From contig NZ_WWGH01000001.1 in assembly GCF_009865135.1 (NCBI RefSeq), positions 2,852,001 to 2,916,000 on the forward strand: a stretch of 64,000 bases of DNA, written 5' to 3'. Below the pieces are notes generated by a model. That model did no database searches. It was not told the DNA's origin and was given only the letters and a program-made list of their open reading frames with translations. A program made the position numbers and the translations under genes. This document shows positions 26,605-35,317 of the stretch, in pieces; the stretch's first letter is position 1, and each line of letters opens with the position of its first letter. This DNA comes from Streptomyces sp. SID8374. GTDB taxonomy: Bacteria > Actinomycetota > Actinomycetes > Streptomycetales > Streptomycetaceae.

Positions 26605-28242
26605 ATGCGCAGTGGAGCGAAGGTCGCCGTGGTCGGCGGAGTGTTCGTCCTGGTGGCCGGCGGGGTCGGCTACGGGGCGTACAGCGTGCTCGGAGGTGAC
26701 GGCGACGGGGGCGGCAAGGTGGCCTCCCGGAACGCCACACCCGAGGTGAGGACGGGGCCGCCCAGCGCGGAGGAGATAACCGAGGCGTCGAAGTCCTTCT
26801 TCGACGCCTGGGCGGCCGGGGACGCCGCGAGCGCGGCCCTCCTCACCAACAACGAGGCCGGCGCGGAGCCCGTACTCGCCTCGTACGGCGAGGCCGCCCA
26901 CATCGGCAAGGTGAAGATCACCCCGGGGCCGGCCGTCGGCACGAAGGTGCCCTTCACCGTCAAGGCCACCGTCTCCTACGGCGGGAAGTCCAAGCCCCTG
27001 TCGTACGCCTCCGAGCTCACCGTCGTCCGCGGGCTGACGACCGGGAAGGCCCTGGTCGACTGGGAACCCACCGTCGTACACCCCCAGTTGACCGAGGGCG
27101 CGACGCTGAAGACCGGCGAGTCGTCGACGGCGGCCATCGAGGCCGTGGACCGCAACGGCACCGTGCTCACCAAGGAGAAGTACCCCTCCCTCGGGCCGAT
27201 CCTGGACACCCTGCGCCAGAAGTACGGTGCGACCTCGGGCGGTTCGCCGGGCATCGAGACCTGGATCGAAGCCGCCAGGGACGGGCAGGCCGACATCAGC
27301 CTGCTGACCCTCGCCAAGGGCAAGCCCGGCAAGGTGCAGACGACACTCGACGCGGGCGCCCAGGCGGCGGCCGAGCAGGCGGTGAAGAAGTTCGCGCAGG
27401 CGTCGGTGGTCGCGGTGAAGCCGTCCACCGGGGCGATCCGCGCGGTGGCCAACAACCCGGCGACCGAGTTCAACGTGGCGATGCAGGGCAAGCAGGCGCC
27501 CGGGTCGACGCTGAAGATCATGACGGCCGCCCTGCTGCTGGAGAAGGGGCTCGTCACCGCGAACGGGGCGGCGGAATGCCCCAAGGACGCCATGTGGCAG
27601 GGGCGTTCGTTCCACAACCTGAACAACTTCTCGCTGCCTGACGGCTCCTCGTTCACCCAGAGCTTCGCCCAGTCCTGCAACACGGCCTTCATCAAGCTGA
27701 TCGACGACGTGAACGACGACTCGGCGCTCGCCAAGGAGGCGCGGGACGTCTTCGGGATCGGCCTGGACTGGAAGACGGGCGTCGTCTCCACCGACGGCAG
27801 CGTTCCGGAGGAGGTGGGCGGCGAGGCCGCGGCCCAGTACATCGGGCAGGGCACCGTCCAGATGAACGCCCTCAACATGGCCTCCATCACCGCCACCGCC
27901 ATCACCGGCACTTTCCAGCAGCCGGTCATCGTCCCGAAGTCCCTGGACAACCGGGAGCTGGCCCATGCCTCGCGCTCGCTGTCCCCCTCCGTCGTCCAGC
28001 AGCTGAAGACGATGATGCGGGCCACGGCCGCCTGGGGGACGGGCGCCAAGCCCATGGCCACCGTGGGCGGCGACAAGGGCGCGAAGACCGGGTCGGCCGA
28101 GGTGGACGGGCAGGAGACCTCGAACAGCTGGTTCACCGGCTTCAGCAACGACCTCGCAGCGGCGGCGGTCGTCCAGACCGGCGGCCACGGCGGCGACGCG
28201 GCGGGCCCGGTGGTCGCGGAGGTGCTGCGCGCGGGCGGCTGA
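26605..28242 (+). CDS. High-molecular-weight class B penicillin-binding protein
   Basis: A 545-residue transpeptidase that cross-links peptidoglycan. An N-terminal signal anchor (about 7-25) precedes an NTF2-like MecA_N domain (about 55-155), a dimerisation segment and the transpeptidase domain. Catalytic motifs are STLK (Ser301-Lys304), SCN (357-359) and KTG (494-496), all intact. The NTF2-like domain is typical of the PBP2a/MecA-like subgroup that often shows reduced beta-lactam affinity. Its position fits the PBP gene next to ssgE in S. coelicolor (SCO3156/3157), which suggests a role in sporulation or wall remodelling. The 20-bp palindrome upstream may control it. Confidence 0.9.
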   Translation: MRSGAKVAVVGGVFVLVAGGVGYGAYSVLGGDGDGGGKVASRNATPEVRTGPPSAEEITEASKSFFDAWAAGDAASAALLTNNEAGAEPVLASYGEAAHIGKVKITPGPAVGTKVPFTVKATVSYGGKSKPLSYASELTVVRGLTTGKALVDWEPTVVHPQLTEGATLKTGESSTAAIEAVDRNGTVLTKEKYPSLGPILDTLRQKYGATSGGSPGIETWIEAARDGQADISLLTLAKGKPGKVQTTLDAGAQAAAEQAVKKFAQASVVAVKPSTGAIRAVANNPATEFNVAMQGKQAPGSTLKIMTAALLLEKGLVTANGAAECPKDAMWQGRSFHNLNNFSLPDGSSFTQSFAQSCNTAFIKLIDDVNDDSALAKEARDVFGIGLDWKTGVVSTDGSVPEEVGGEAAAQYIGQGTVQMNALNMASITATAITGTFQQPVIVPKSLDNRELAHASRSLSPSVVQQLKTMMRATAAWGTGAKPMATVGGDKGAKTGSAEVDGQETSNSWFTGFSNDLAAAAVVQTGGHGGDAAGPVVAEVLRAGG

Positions 28243-28365
28243 GGCCCGGGCCGACGGCGTACGGGGCGGGGCGCGACCGAGGAGTCGGCGCGTCCCAAGG
28301 TCCGTTCCCGCCGAGGAGGTTGTGGACTCCTCCCCGTCGCGCAGCCGCACTGCGGTGGGCCGACC

Positions 28366-28796
28366 ATGGCCCACCACCTCCTCGGAATCAACCACCTGAC
28401 GCCGTCCACCATCGACCTCGACCGGCTCCTGACGTACTACACGGAGCTGCTCGGGGCGACGCTCGCCTTCGAGCGGGCCGCGACCTCTTCCGATCCCCGG
28501 TTCGCCGTCATCGACGTCGGCGGGAACGACCACCTGATGGTCGTCGAGACCGCTGCCCCTCCCACCACCGGACCCGACCCCCTGGGCCAGGCGGGGTGGG
28601 GGCTCCGCGTGGGCACGTACGCGCAGTTGTGTGAGGCCCGCGAGAAATCCTCGGTGCCGGGTGGCCGGTCGGGGAGATCGAGCCGCTGCCCGCTCAGTGG
28701 ACGATGACGGCCCGCGATCCCGATGGGCGCCCCGTGGACGTCCGGGCCCACCGCCCCCGCACCACCGCACCGCTGCCGCCACCCCCCGCCGAGTGA
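28366..28796 (+). pseudogene. VOC/glyoxalase-like gene with a single-base frameshift
   Basis: It starts as a normal VOC-superfamily protein (HHLLGINHLTPSTIDLDRLLTYYTELLG, VIDVGGNDHLMVVE). The frame is lost near 28660 within CCGGGTGGCC. In the frame shifted by one base the C-terminal half continues as PVGEIEPLPAQW, then TMTARDPDGRPVDVRAHR, to TGA at 28794-28796. Restoring one G at the G-run would read PGWPVGEIE and join the halves into about 142 residues. VOC proteins are metal enzymes or resistance proteins; which type is unclear. Either a recent inactivating deletion or a sequencing error. Confidence 0.8.
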
Positions 28797-28812
28797 TCAC
28801 CGGCTTTCCTGC

Positions 28813-29385
28813 TCACCCGGCCGGCCAGCCGCCCCGCCCCGCCACATCCAGCACCAGGGCGGCGATGTTCCACGCGTCGTCGTCGCCCCGGTGGTGGCGG
28901 CCCTCCAGCGGGAGACCGGCCACCGTCAGCGCCTGGGCCATACCGGGGCGGCGGCGCAGCCCGTAAGCGGCGGTGAAGGCGGCTTTGGCGTTCGTATGCC
29001 GCTGCCCGAAGGGGTATTCCGTGCCAGCCGCCCGGCACTGGCGGGTGAACTGGTTACGGTCGTAGTCGCCCCAACTGGCCCAGGGCAGCAGCCCCGTACG
29101 GTGCTCGGAGGCCAACACCCGGCAGGCTTCGGCGAACCGGAGGCCGCCGTCCACCTCCGTCTGCGTCAGCCCGGTCAGCTCCGTGCAGAACGGGCTGACC
29201 TTCGAGCGCGCGGGCCGGACCAACAGCCGGTGCCTGGCGAGCCGTTCGCCCGCGCGCAGGTCGACGACGGTGAGACCGATCTCGATGATCTCGCTCACCT
29301 GGCCGGGCGGCGGCTGGCCCTCCCAGCAGGTCGCCTCGACATCGACGACGTTCAGCAGATGTTCGTCCTGCTCGCCCCTGTCCAT
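28813..29385 (-). CDS. 3'-5' exonuclease, DEDD (DnaQ-like) family
   Basis: A 190-residue RNase T/ERI-1-type exonuclease. Motif ExoI is VVDVEATCW (Asp and Glu), ExoII lies around ASWGDYDRNQF (Asp) and ExoIII is HRGDDDAWNIA (His and Asp, DEDDh type). The ERI-1/KapD-like phrase EIIEIGLTVVD fits an RNA or short-nucleic-acid trimming enzyme. ATG at 29385 is chosen because TACGCT lies exactly 7 bases upstream, the TANNNT spacing of leaderless actinobacterial transcripts, and no Shine-Dalgarno is present. An upstream GTG at 29421 is less likely. Confidence 0.85.
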   Translation of the reverse strand: MDRGEQDEHLLNVVDVEATCWEGQPPPGQVSEIIEIGLTVVDLRAGERLARHRLLVRPARSKVSPFCTELTGLTQTEVDGGLRFAEACRVLASEHRTGLLPWASWGDYDRNQFTRQCRAAGTEYPFGQRHTNAKAAFTAAYGLRRRPGMAQALTVAGLPLEGRHHRGDDDAWNIAALVLDVAGRGGWPAG

Positions 29386-29467
29386 GAGGGCGAGCGTAGA
29401 AGCACCTCCGCCCCCGGTCACCCGGGTTTCCCGGCCCGCCGCATCCCCGAGTCAGGTCAGGTCAGGC

Positions 29468-30124
29468 TCAGAGGTCGTCGACATCGACGAGTCCGTCCTG
29501 GACGGCCCGGGCCACCAGGCTCGCCTTGGTCCGTGCGGGGCGGCCGACGTTCGCGTACTTGATCCGCACGCGGTCCAGGTACGAGTTGACCGTCCGTACG
29601 GAGATGCCGAGGCGCTGCGCGACCAGCTCCTTCGACTCCGACTGGAACCACTCGATGAGCACGTTCTCCTCGCGCGAGGAGAGCTGCGGCCGGTCCGCGC
29701 GGGCGTTGGTGCCCAGCGCACCGGCCAGCGCGGGCGGCATGTAGGGCCGTTCGTCGGCGGCCGCCAGCGTCGCCTCGACCAGGTGCTCCTGGCCCTCGCT
29801 CTTCGTCAGGAAGGTCGCGGCTCCGAGGTCCAGGCAGGTGAGCGCGGTCTTCTCGTCGTCCCGCATCGAGTAGACGACCACCTGCCGCCCGGCGTCGACA
29901 AGTCGCCGGAGGCCACTGAACGCCGGGACGGTCTCGCCCAGTTGGAGATCCAGGACGACCACATCGGCCGTACTGCCCGGAGCGGTCCAGGCTTCCCGGA
30001 CGGAGGCGCCTGCCGCGACCACGGTGATCGGCCGTGGTGAAGCGCTGTACCACATCTCCACACCCGAGAGGATGGCCGGATGATCGTCGACGACGACCAC
30101 GCTGACCGGTGCGTCGTTACTCAT
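29468..30124 (-). CDS. NarL/LuxR-type response regulator
   Basis: A 218-residue two-domain regulator. The receiver domain has the acidic pair D13/D14 (VVVVDDHPAI), the phospho-acceptor Asp59 (VVVLDLQLGE) and Lys108 (FLTKSEG). A LuxR-type helix-turn-helix occupies about 145-205 (LSSREENVLIEWFQ, then ELVAQRLGISVRTVNSYLDRV). Its ATG overlaps the stop of the histidine kinase gene (ATGA), so the two are a cognate pair. An upstream extension of the frame to 30175 is unlikely, given this coupling. Confidence 0.9.
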   Translation of the reverse strand: MSNDAPVSVVVVDDHPAILSGVEMWYSASPRPITVVAAGASVREAWTAPGSTADVVVLDLQLGETVPAFSGLRRLVDAGRQVVVYSMRDDEKTALTCLDLGAATFLTKSEGQEHLVEATLAAADERPYMPPALAGALGTNARADRPQLSSREENVLIEWFQSESKELVAQRLGISVRTVNSYLDRVRIKYANVGRPARTKASLVARAVQDGLVDVDDL

Positions 30125-32499
30125 GACAGGGCAACTCCTGATGCCGCCGGTCTGCTCCAACTCGCTTCCGCCCACACACTTTCACCACGTCTAGTTCTTA
30201 CCACGGACACGAGCGGGTCCGCGGCGGGGCTGTGCGACGGTTCAGCCGCTGCCTCGGTGCGGTCGTCCGCGCAGTCGACGCCCACGACGCTCACCCGGAC
30301 GGCGCCGGGGGTCCATACGACCGTCACACGCGCGGCCGAGCGGGTGCGGCCCAGAGTCACCGCCACCGGGTCGATCAGCTCCCTGCGTATCTCCACGGGC
30401 ACCTCACCCGGCAGGCCGCGCACGGCCAGGCTCACCGTCACCCCCTGGTGCTCGGCCACCTCGACGCAGGCCCGCAACTCGTTCAGCAGCGGGTCGGCAA
30501 CCGCATCGCCCTCCGCGAACAGGCGGCGCATCCGGGCGCCTTCCACGCCGCACCGCAGTCTGACCTCCTCGTCGTGCGGGCTCAGCACACCGTGGCCGAG
30601 GCCCACCAGCAGCGGCACCGTCGTCGCCGTCAGCGCGCGGTAGCGCTCCTTGTGATCACTTTGCAGGTGCTCGTGGATACGTTCCCGGGTACGCAGTTCC
30701 TCCTCCCGCGCGGCAGCCGACCCCGCCGCCGGAGCCGTGTCGCGGAGCAGATGTGTCATCAGGGCACCGATGGCGAGCTGGAGGCCGCAGCTGCCCACCG
30801 TGGCGATGCCCAGGACGGCCGCCTCGGGCGCGGTCGGCGCCCCGTGCCAGACCACGGCGGCGGCGTTGATCCCTATGTGCGCCCCGAGGAACGCCGCGTA
30901 CACCCTGACCCGCAGGTCTGCCAGCAGGAACAACGCATGCCAGCCGACCACCCCGAACGCCCAGTCCGCCGGGCCCGTCGAATGATTCGGCGGAAGCGTG
31001 TACGCGCTCACCGCCGAGACGGCCAGCACCGCACCCAGGCACCAGCCGCGCACCCCCGGCGGGATCCGCCTGCCGCGCAGCAGATGGGCGCCCCCGGTCG
31101 CCGCGACGGCGACGAGGCAGACGAAGGCGGCCGTCTGTGCCCACGCGGGGTGGTAGACGTCCTGGTGGGTCACGAGCCGGCGCAGCGAGATGGTGAACTG
31201 CCACACCAGGCAGATCAGCAGCGCGACCAGCTGGGAGCCGTAGAGGAGCTGTCCGCGGATGAAGCGGACCGCCGCCGTGTGCTGTGCCCGGGTGCGGTCG
31301 GCCGGGCCCGGCACTTCCGTGGCCTGCCCTGCTCCGTCCCCTGCCTGGGGCACCCGGCCCCGGTCCTGCCAGCGCCACCGCACGCGGGTTCCGGCGCCCG
31401 GACGCGAGGTGATGGAAGCGGTGCCTTCGACCGCGCGCATCCTGCCGATGATGGATCCGGAGATGCCCCGGCGCCGCACCGGGACGGAGTCCGGGTCGAA
31501 ACCCCTTCCCGCGTCCGAGAGTTCGACGACGACACCGTTCCCCGCTTCGCTCCACGCCCTGAGTTCCGCTTCCCGCACCCCGGCATGGCGTGACACATTG
31601 GTGACGGCCTCCCGGACGCCGTTGAATATCGCGAGCCCCGGGCCGGACGGAATCGCGAGCGGGCCCTCGATGTGCGTCGTGAGCCGCACCCTGGCCTGCC
31701 CCTCCCCCTCGGGCACACAGCTCAGAAGGGCCGCGAGGTCGACGCTCCCCGTCTCGAATCCGGGCATGGCGGACAGCGCCTCCAGGTCCTGCCTGGCACG
31801 TGGCGGAAGCCACGACCAGTCCCGGCCGTCGCCCTGCGAGACCATCAGCAGTGTCGCGCTGGCCGTGTCGTGCAGGGTCGCCAGATACTCGCGCTCGGTC
31901 GCCCGCCGTGCCGCGGCGACATCGGCCTCCCGGCGCAGGGCCGCTCTCACGGCGGCCGACCGGTCGGCCGACCTGGCCCGCGCCCGGACGATGAGGTAGC
32001 CCGCCCTCGCCAGCCCCACCTGGATCAGCATGCGCACCAGAGGCACGACGTCGAGATCGTGCGCGGGCGAGGAGAGGACGTCACCCAGCACGCAGGCGGC
32101 AACTCCCGCCCCGGCGAGGGCGGCCCCGGCCACCGGCCGCGTCGCCCACTCGAACTGGAACGCGATGACGCTGATGCCGACGGCCACCTCCACCATCGCG
32201 TTCGCGCCCTCACCGCCGAGGACCGGCTGAGAGAGCCCCATCAGCAGCACCACCGCCGCGTCCAGCGCCCAGAGGAGGGCGAGCGGGAGCGGACGGCGCA
32301 GCGCCCGGAGACGCACACCGCAGGCGAGGACGGCCGGTGCCAGCAGCGCCGACGCCAGGGGCACATCCGGCTCGTCCGCCCAGACGAGGCCCAGCGCTCC
32401 GCACAGTAGGACCACGGTGGACCTGAGCCACACCCCGTACCGCTCGACGGTCCGGTTCACCAGGCGCTCGCTGTTTCCCTCGTGCCCCCCACGCCGCAT
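30121..32499 (-). CDS. Two-module membrane histidine kinase
   Basis: A 792-residue sensor kinase built like two kinases in tandem. Module 1 has five or six membrane segments (25-175) and a NarL-type phospho-acceptor helix with His210 (TLHDTASATLL). Its ATPase domain has the N-box Asn301 (NVSRHAG), Asp329 (DAGRGF) and a Gly-rich lid (RRRGISGSIIGRMR). Module 2 repeats the plan with more membrane segments (about 415-600). A helix there (HKERYRALTATTVPLL) has no His at the expected place, and the C-terminal region lacks N and G boxes. Module 2 therefore looks like a degenerate copy. A TAACCT box 7 bases before the ATG suggests a leaderless transcript. Confidence 0.85.
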   Translation of the reverse strand: MRRGGHEGNSERLVNRTVERYGVWLRSTVVLLCGALGLVWADEPDVPLASALLAPAVLACGVRLRALRRPLPLALLWALDAAVVLLMGLSQPVLGGEGANAMVEVAVGISVIAFQFEWATRPVAGAALAGAGVAACVLGDVLSSPAHDLDVVPLVRMLIQVGLARAGYLIVRARARSADRSAAVRAALRREADVAAARRATEREYLATLHDTASATLLMVSQGDGRDWSWLPPRARQDLEALSAMPGFETGSVDLAALLSCVPEGEGQARVRLTTHIEGPLAIPSGPGLAIFNGVREAVTNVSRHAGVREAELRAWSEAGNGVVVELSDAGRGFDPDSVPVRRRGISGSIIGRMRAVEGTASITSRPGAGTRVRWRWQDRGRVPQAGDGAGQATEVPGPADRTRAQHTAAVRFIRGQLLYGSQLVALLICLVWQFTISLRRLVTHQDVYHPAWAQTAAFVCLVAVAATGGAHLLRGRRIPPGVRGWCLGAVLAVSAVSAYTLPPNHSTGPADWAFGVVGWHALFLLADLRVRVYAAFLGAHIGINAAAVVWHGAPTAPEAAVLGIATVGSCGLQLAIGALMTHLLRDTAPAAGSAAAREEELRTRERIHEHLQSDHKERYRALTATTVPLLVGLGHGVLSPHDEEVRLRCGVEGARMRRLFAEGDAVADPLLNELRACVEVAEHQGVTVSLAVRGLPGEVPVEIRRELIDPVAVTLGRTRSAARVTVVWTPGAVRVSVVGVDCADDRTEAAAEPSHSPAADPLVSVVRTRRGESVWAEASWSRPAASGVALS

Positions 32500-32506
32500 G
32501 AGGGCG

Positions 32507-32512
32507 AGGTTA
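32507..32512 (-). promoter_or_regulatory. Leaderless -10 element of the kinase gene
   Basis: TAACCT (minus strand) lies exactly 7 bases upstream of the ATG at 32499, and no Shine-Dalgarno precedes that ATG. The same arrangement (TANNNT, CGCCCTC, ATG) is found before the exonuclease at 29385. Confidence 0.5.
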
Positions 32513-32630
32513 GTTGACCGGCGAACGGGCGGGGCCGGATGTGGGGCGAACGACCGGCACACCCCGCGACCGGGCCGGGCTAACGTCCCCGGCGAGAAGC
32601 ACATTCGAAGGCGGGGACGGGGAACTTTCC

Positions 32631-33548
32631 ATGCAGAGAACACAGAGAACTCAGAGAGCCCAGAGAGCCCGGAGGACTCGGACAGCTCAGAGGCGGCTCA
32701 CGCTGCTTCTCGCCGCAGCGCTGTCGGCCGTCCTCACCATGCTCGCCGTCGCACCGGCCGGTGCGGCGGGCAAGCCGTCCCGGTCGAACGGGGCCGCCAA
32801 CCGGGTCATCTTCGTCCACGGGTACGCCCCCTTGGGCAAGCACGACTGCACCAAGACCTTCAGCGCCGCCCGCAAGCACTTCACGAACAAGAAGTGGAAG
32901 GGGAACCTGCTCACCTTCGGCTACTACACGAACAACAAGAACTGCTCGTACAACGTCGGCGGCAGCCGTGAGACGCCCATCAAGGACGTGGCCAAGAAGT
33001 TCGCGAACCACGTCTCCAAGAACTACACGGAGAAGGGCATCAAGGTCGACGTCGTAGCCCACTCCATGGGCGGTCTCGTCGTCCGCTCCGCACTGCATTA
33101 CACCCACAAGCGTGCGGCGGGCTTCCCGAAGAAGCTCTACATCGAGGACGTCGTCACGCTGGGCACCCCGCACGCCGGAATCACCCCGAGCCGGGCGACG
33201 CTCTGCGGAAACGCCCGGCAGTGCAAGGACTTGAAGGCGGGCAGCGCCTTCCTCAAGGCTCTCCCGAGCAAGATGCCGAGCACCACCAAGAACGGCAACA
33301 TGAGCACCGACTGGACCACGATCTCCTCGTACAACGACGGAACCGTCTCCGAGTCCTCCGGCGTCGCCGGCACGGCGAACCACGAAGTCCAGTACAAAGC
33401 CGGGATCAACCACGGCGAGCTGATCACCACCACCTCCGGAACGCACACCAGCAGGATCAAACACTCCGGGAAGTGGAGTAAGTTCAGCAAGCGTGTCTCG
33501 CCCGTGGAACAGGCGCGCCTGGCCGTGTACCACCACTCCACGACCTGA
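32631..33548 (+). CDS. Secreted alpha/beta-hydrolase, lipase family
   Basis: A 305-residue secreted lipase or esterase. An unusually Arg/Gln-rich n-region (residues 2-22) precedes a hydrophobic signal core and a cleavage region APAGAAG near 46. The oxyanion motif is FVHGY (61-65) and the nucleophile elbow is AHSMGG (Ser145). The acid is probably the Asp in SYNDGTVSESSG and the His lies in GINHGELI. This is the EstA/triacylglycerol lipase pattern. ATG at 32631 follows GGGGA. Divergent from the histidine kinase, it could be a target of that two-component system. A strong terminator follows. Confidence 0.85.
   Translation: MQRTQRTQRAQRARRTRTAQRRLTLLLAAALSAVLTMLAVAPAGAAGKPSRSNGAANRVIFVHGYAPLGKHDCTKTFSAARKHFTNKKWKGNLLTFGYYTNNKNCSYNVGGSRETPIKDVAKKFANHVSKNYTEKGIKVDVVAHSMGGLVVRSALHYTHKRAAGFPKKLYIEDVVTLGTPHAGITPSRATLCGNARQCKDLKAGSAFLKALPSKMPSTTKNGNMSTDWTTISSYNDGTVSESSGVAGTANHEVQYKAGINHGELITTTSGTHTSRIKHSGKWSKFSKRVSPVEQARLAVYHHSTT
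32634..32696 (+). repeat. Seven 9-base tandem repeats in the lipase signal peptide
   Basis: Starting right after the ATG, the unit CAGAGAACA recurs with drift (CAGAGAACT, CAGAGAGCC twice, CGGAGGACT, CGGACAGCT, CAGAGGCGG). It encodes QRT QRT QRA QRA RRT RTA QRR. Slippage could change the copy number without shifting the frame. Confidence 0.7.
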
Positions 33549-33572
33549 TATCCGCTGAGACGCGGAGCAACG

Positions 33573-33610
33573 GAAGGTGCGGTCGCCCGGGCAAGGGCGA
33601 CCGCACCTTC
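33573..33610 (+). terminator. Terminator of the lipase gene
   Basis: A perfect 16-bp stem: GAAGGTGCGGTCGCCC (33573-33588) with GGGCGACCGCACCTTC (33595-33610), loop GGGCAA, 24 bases after the stop. Confidence 0.85.
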
Positions 33611-33732
33611 AACGCGCATGGCCACGTTTTACGTACATGGTCATCATTGACGCGAACAATCACCCAGGTTTCGCTGTCCCGCCCCCCGGAACCCGCTCGC
33701 GTGCATACTGCACCGACCGCTAGCGTGCAGCC

Positions 33733-34254
33733 ATGAGCAGCACATCCGGAACCCCCGGAACCACTCCCGCCGCACCCGTCTCCCACGCCCACCCCCGGTT
33801 CGCCGAGGCGCTGGCCGAGCTGGGCCTCCAGGTCGAGGTGCGCCGCTTCCCGGACGCGACCCGTACGGCGGCGGAGGCCGCGGCGGCGATCGGCTGCGCG
33901 CTGAGCGAGATCGTCAAGTCCCTGGTCTTCACGGCCGACGGCGTCCCGGTCCTGGTCCTGATGGACGGCTCCTCGCGGGTGGACGTGGAGCTCGTACGCC
34001 GCGAACTCGGCGCGCAGAAGGTGGCGCGGGCGAACGCGGACCTGGTCCGGGAGACGACCGGGTACGCGATCGGAGGCGTACCGCCCTTCGGCCACGCGAC
34101 CCGGACCCGGGTCCTGGCGGACCGGCGGCTGCTGGACCACCCCGTGGTGTGGGCGGCGGCGGGCACCCCGCACACGGTCTTCCCCCTCGACCCCAAGACG
34201 CTGATCGCGCTCGCGGGCGCGACGGTTGCGGATGTGCGCGAGCCCGCCAAGTGA
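33733..34254 (+). CDS. YbaK/ProX-type aminoacyl-tRNA deacylase
   Basis: A 173-residue trans-editing protein that hydrolyses mischarged aminoacyl-tRNAs (Cys- or Ala-tRNA-Pro type). Features are the conserved Lys in EIVKSLVF, the loop ETTGYAIGGVPPFGH and WAAAGTPHTVFPLD near the C-terminus. The N-terminal 18 residues are Ser/Thr/Pro-rich. Its TGA overlaps the GTG of the EamA transporter, so the two are coupled, a pairing whose meaning is not obvious. Confidence 0.88.
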   Translation: MSSTSGTPGTTPAAPVSHAHPRFAEALAELGLQVEVRRFPDATRTAAEAAAAIGCALSEIVKSLVFTADGVPVLVLMDGSSRVDVELVRRELGAQKVARANADLVRETTGYAIGGVPPFGHATRTRVLADRRLLDHPVVWAAAGTPHTVFPLDPKTLIALAGATVADVREPAK

Positions 34255-35102
34255 CCCCGCTGGTCGCCCTCGCGGTCCTCGTCGCCGCGATAACGCACGC
34301 CAGCTGGAACGCCATCGCGCACGCCATCAAGGACCAGCTGCTCTCCTTCACGCTGATCTCCGGCGGCGGCGTGCTGATCGGCGCGGCGATGGCCCTCTTC
34401 GTTCCGCTGCCGGCGGCCGGGGCGTGGCCGTACCTCCTCGTCTCGGCCGCGCTGCACGTGGCGTACATGATGCTGCTGATGCGCTCGTTCACCCTCGGCG
34501 ACTTCGGCCAGATGTACCCGATCGCCCGGGGTACGGCCCCGCTCGTGGTGACGGTCCTGGCGGCGGTCTTCGTCGGCGAGCGCCCGGACGCCTGGGCGAC
34601 GACGGGCGTGGCGGTCGCCTCGGCCGGGCTGGTCGGCCTGGCGCTCTGGGGCATCCGGGGCTCCGGCAAACGCCCGCACTGGCCGGCGATCGTGGCGGCG
34701 CTCGGCACAGGCCTGGCCATCGCCGGGTACACGACGGTAGACGGCGTGGGTGTACGGGCCTCCGGCACACCACTCGGCTACGTCGCGTGGCTGATGATCC
34801 TGGAGGGCCTGGCGATCCCGGCGTACGCGTACTACCGCCGCCGCACCGAACTGATCGCCCAGCTCAAGCCGTTCGCGGTACGGGGCCTGCTCGGCGCGGC
34901 CCTGTCGGTCGTCGCGTACGGGCTGGTCCTCTGGGCCCAGACCAGGGCCCCGCTCGCCCCAATCGCGGCGCTGCGGGAGTCGTCGATCATCGTGGGCGCG
35001 GCAATCGGCACACTGTTCTTCAAGGAGCGCTTCGGGGCGCCGAGGATCGCGGCGGCGGGTCTGATGGTGGTGGGCATCGGGCTGATGCTGCACACGAGTT
35101 GA
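34251..35102 (+). CDS. EamA/DMT-family exporter
   Basis: A 283-residue membrane protein with ten hydrophobic segments in two EamA halves. It includes ASWNAIAHAIKD in helix 1 and the conserved end-of-half phrases YPIARGTAPLVV and RESSIIVGAAIGTLFFKERFG. DMT transporters export amino acids, purines or other small metabolites; the substrate here is unknown. The GTG start at 34251 is inside the stop codon of the YbaK-like gene (GTGA). Confidence 0.87.
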   Translation: MTPLVALAVLVAAITHASWNAIAHAIKDQLLSFTLISGGGVLIGAAMALFVPLPAAGAWPYLLVSAALHVAYMMLLMRSFTLGDFGQMYPIARGTAPLVVTVLAAVFVGERPDAWATTGVAVASAGLVGLALWGIRGSGKRPHWPAIVAALGTGLAIAGYTTVDGVGVRASGTPLGYVAWLMILEGLAIPAYAYYRRRTELIAQLKPFAVRGLLGAALSVVAYGLVLWAQTRAPLAPIAALRESSIIVGAAIGTLFFKERFGAPRIAAAGLMVVGIGLMLHTS

Positions 35103-35135
35103 GCTCCCGGCCCTCGCCGGGCAGGCCAGGAGCGG

Positions 35136-35300
35136 CTAGTTGTCGTCCCCCTCGGTGAACTCCGGATACAGGTGGGGGTATTTCTTCGCCAACACCTCCG
35201 CGATCGCCTGTCCGGTGGGGTCGGTGACGTCCCACCCGTGCGCCGAGGGGTGACCGGGAACAGCCCGCACGCTCCGTACGCGGGCGTCGTTCCGCCACAC
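35136..35300 (-). CDS. Possible 54-residue protein or gene tail
   Basis: A short frame reading RNDARVRSVRAVPGHPSAHG, then WDVTDPTGQAIAEVLAKKYP and HLYPEFTEGDDN, ending in TAG. Codon use looks coding and the acidic end looks like a true C-terminus. The GTG at 35300 has no clear ribosome binding site, so this may be the 3' remnant of a larger gene. It sits head-to-head with another remnant. Not recognised. Confidence 0.4.
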   Translation of the reverse strand: MWRNDARVRSVRAVPGHPSAHGWDVTDPTGQAIAEVLAKKYPHLYPEFTEGDDN

Positions 35301-35317
35301 CAGTCCAGGGAGGCACC

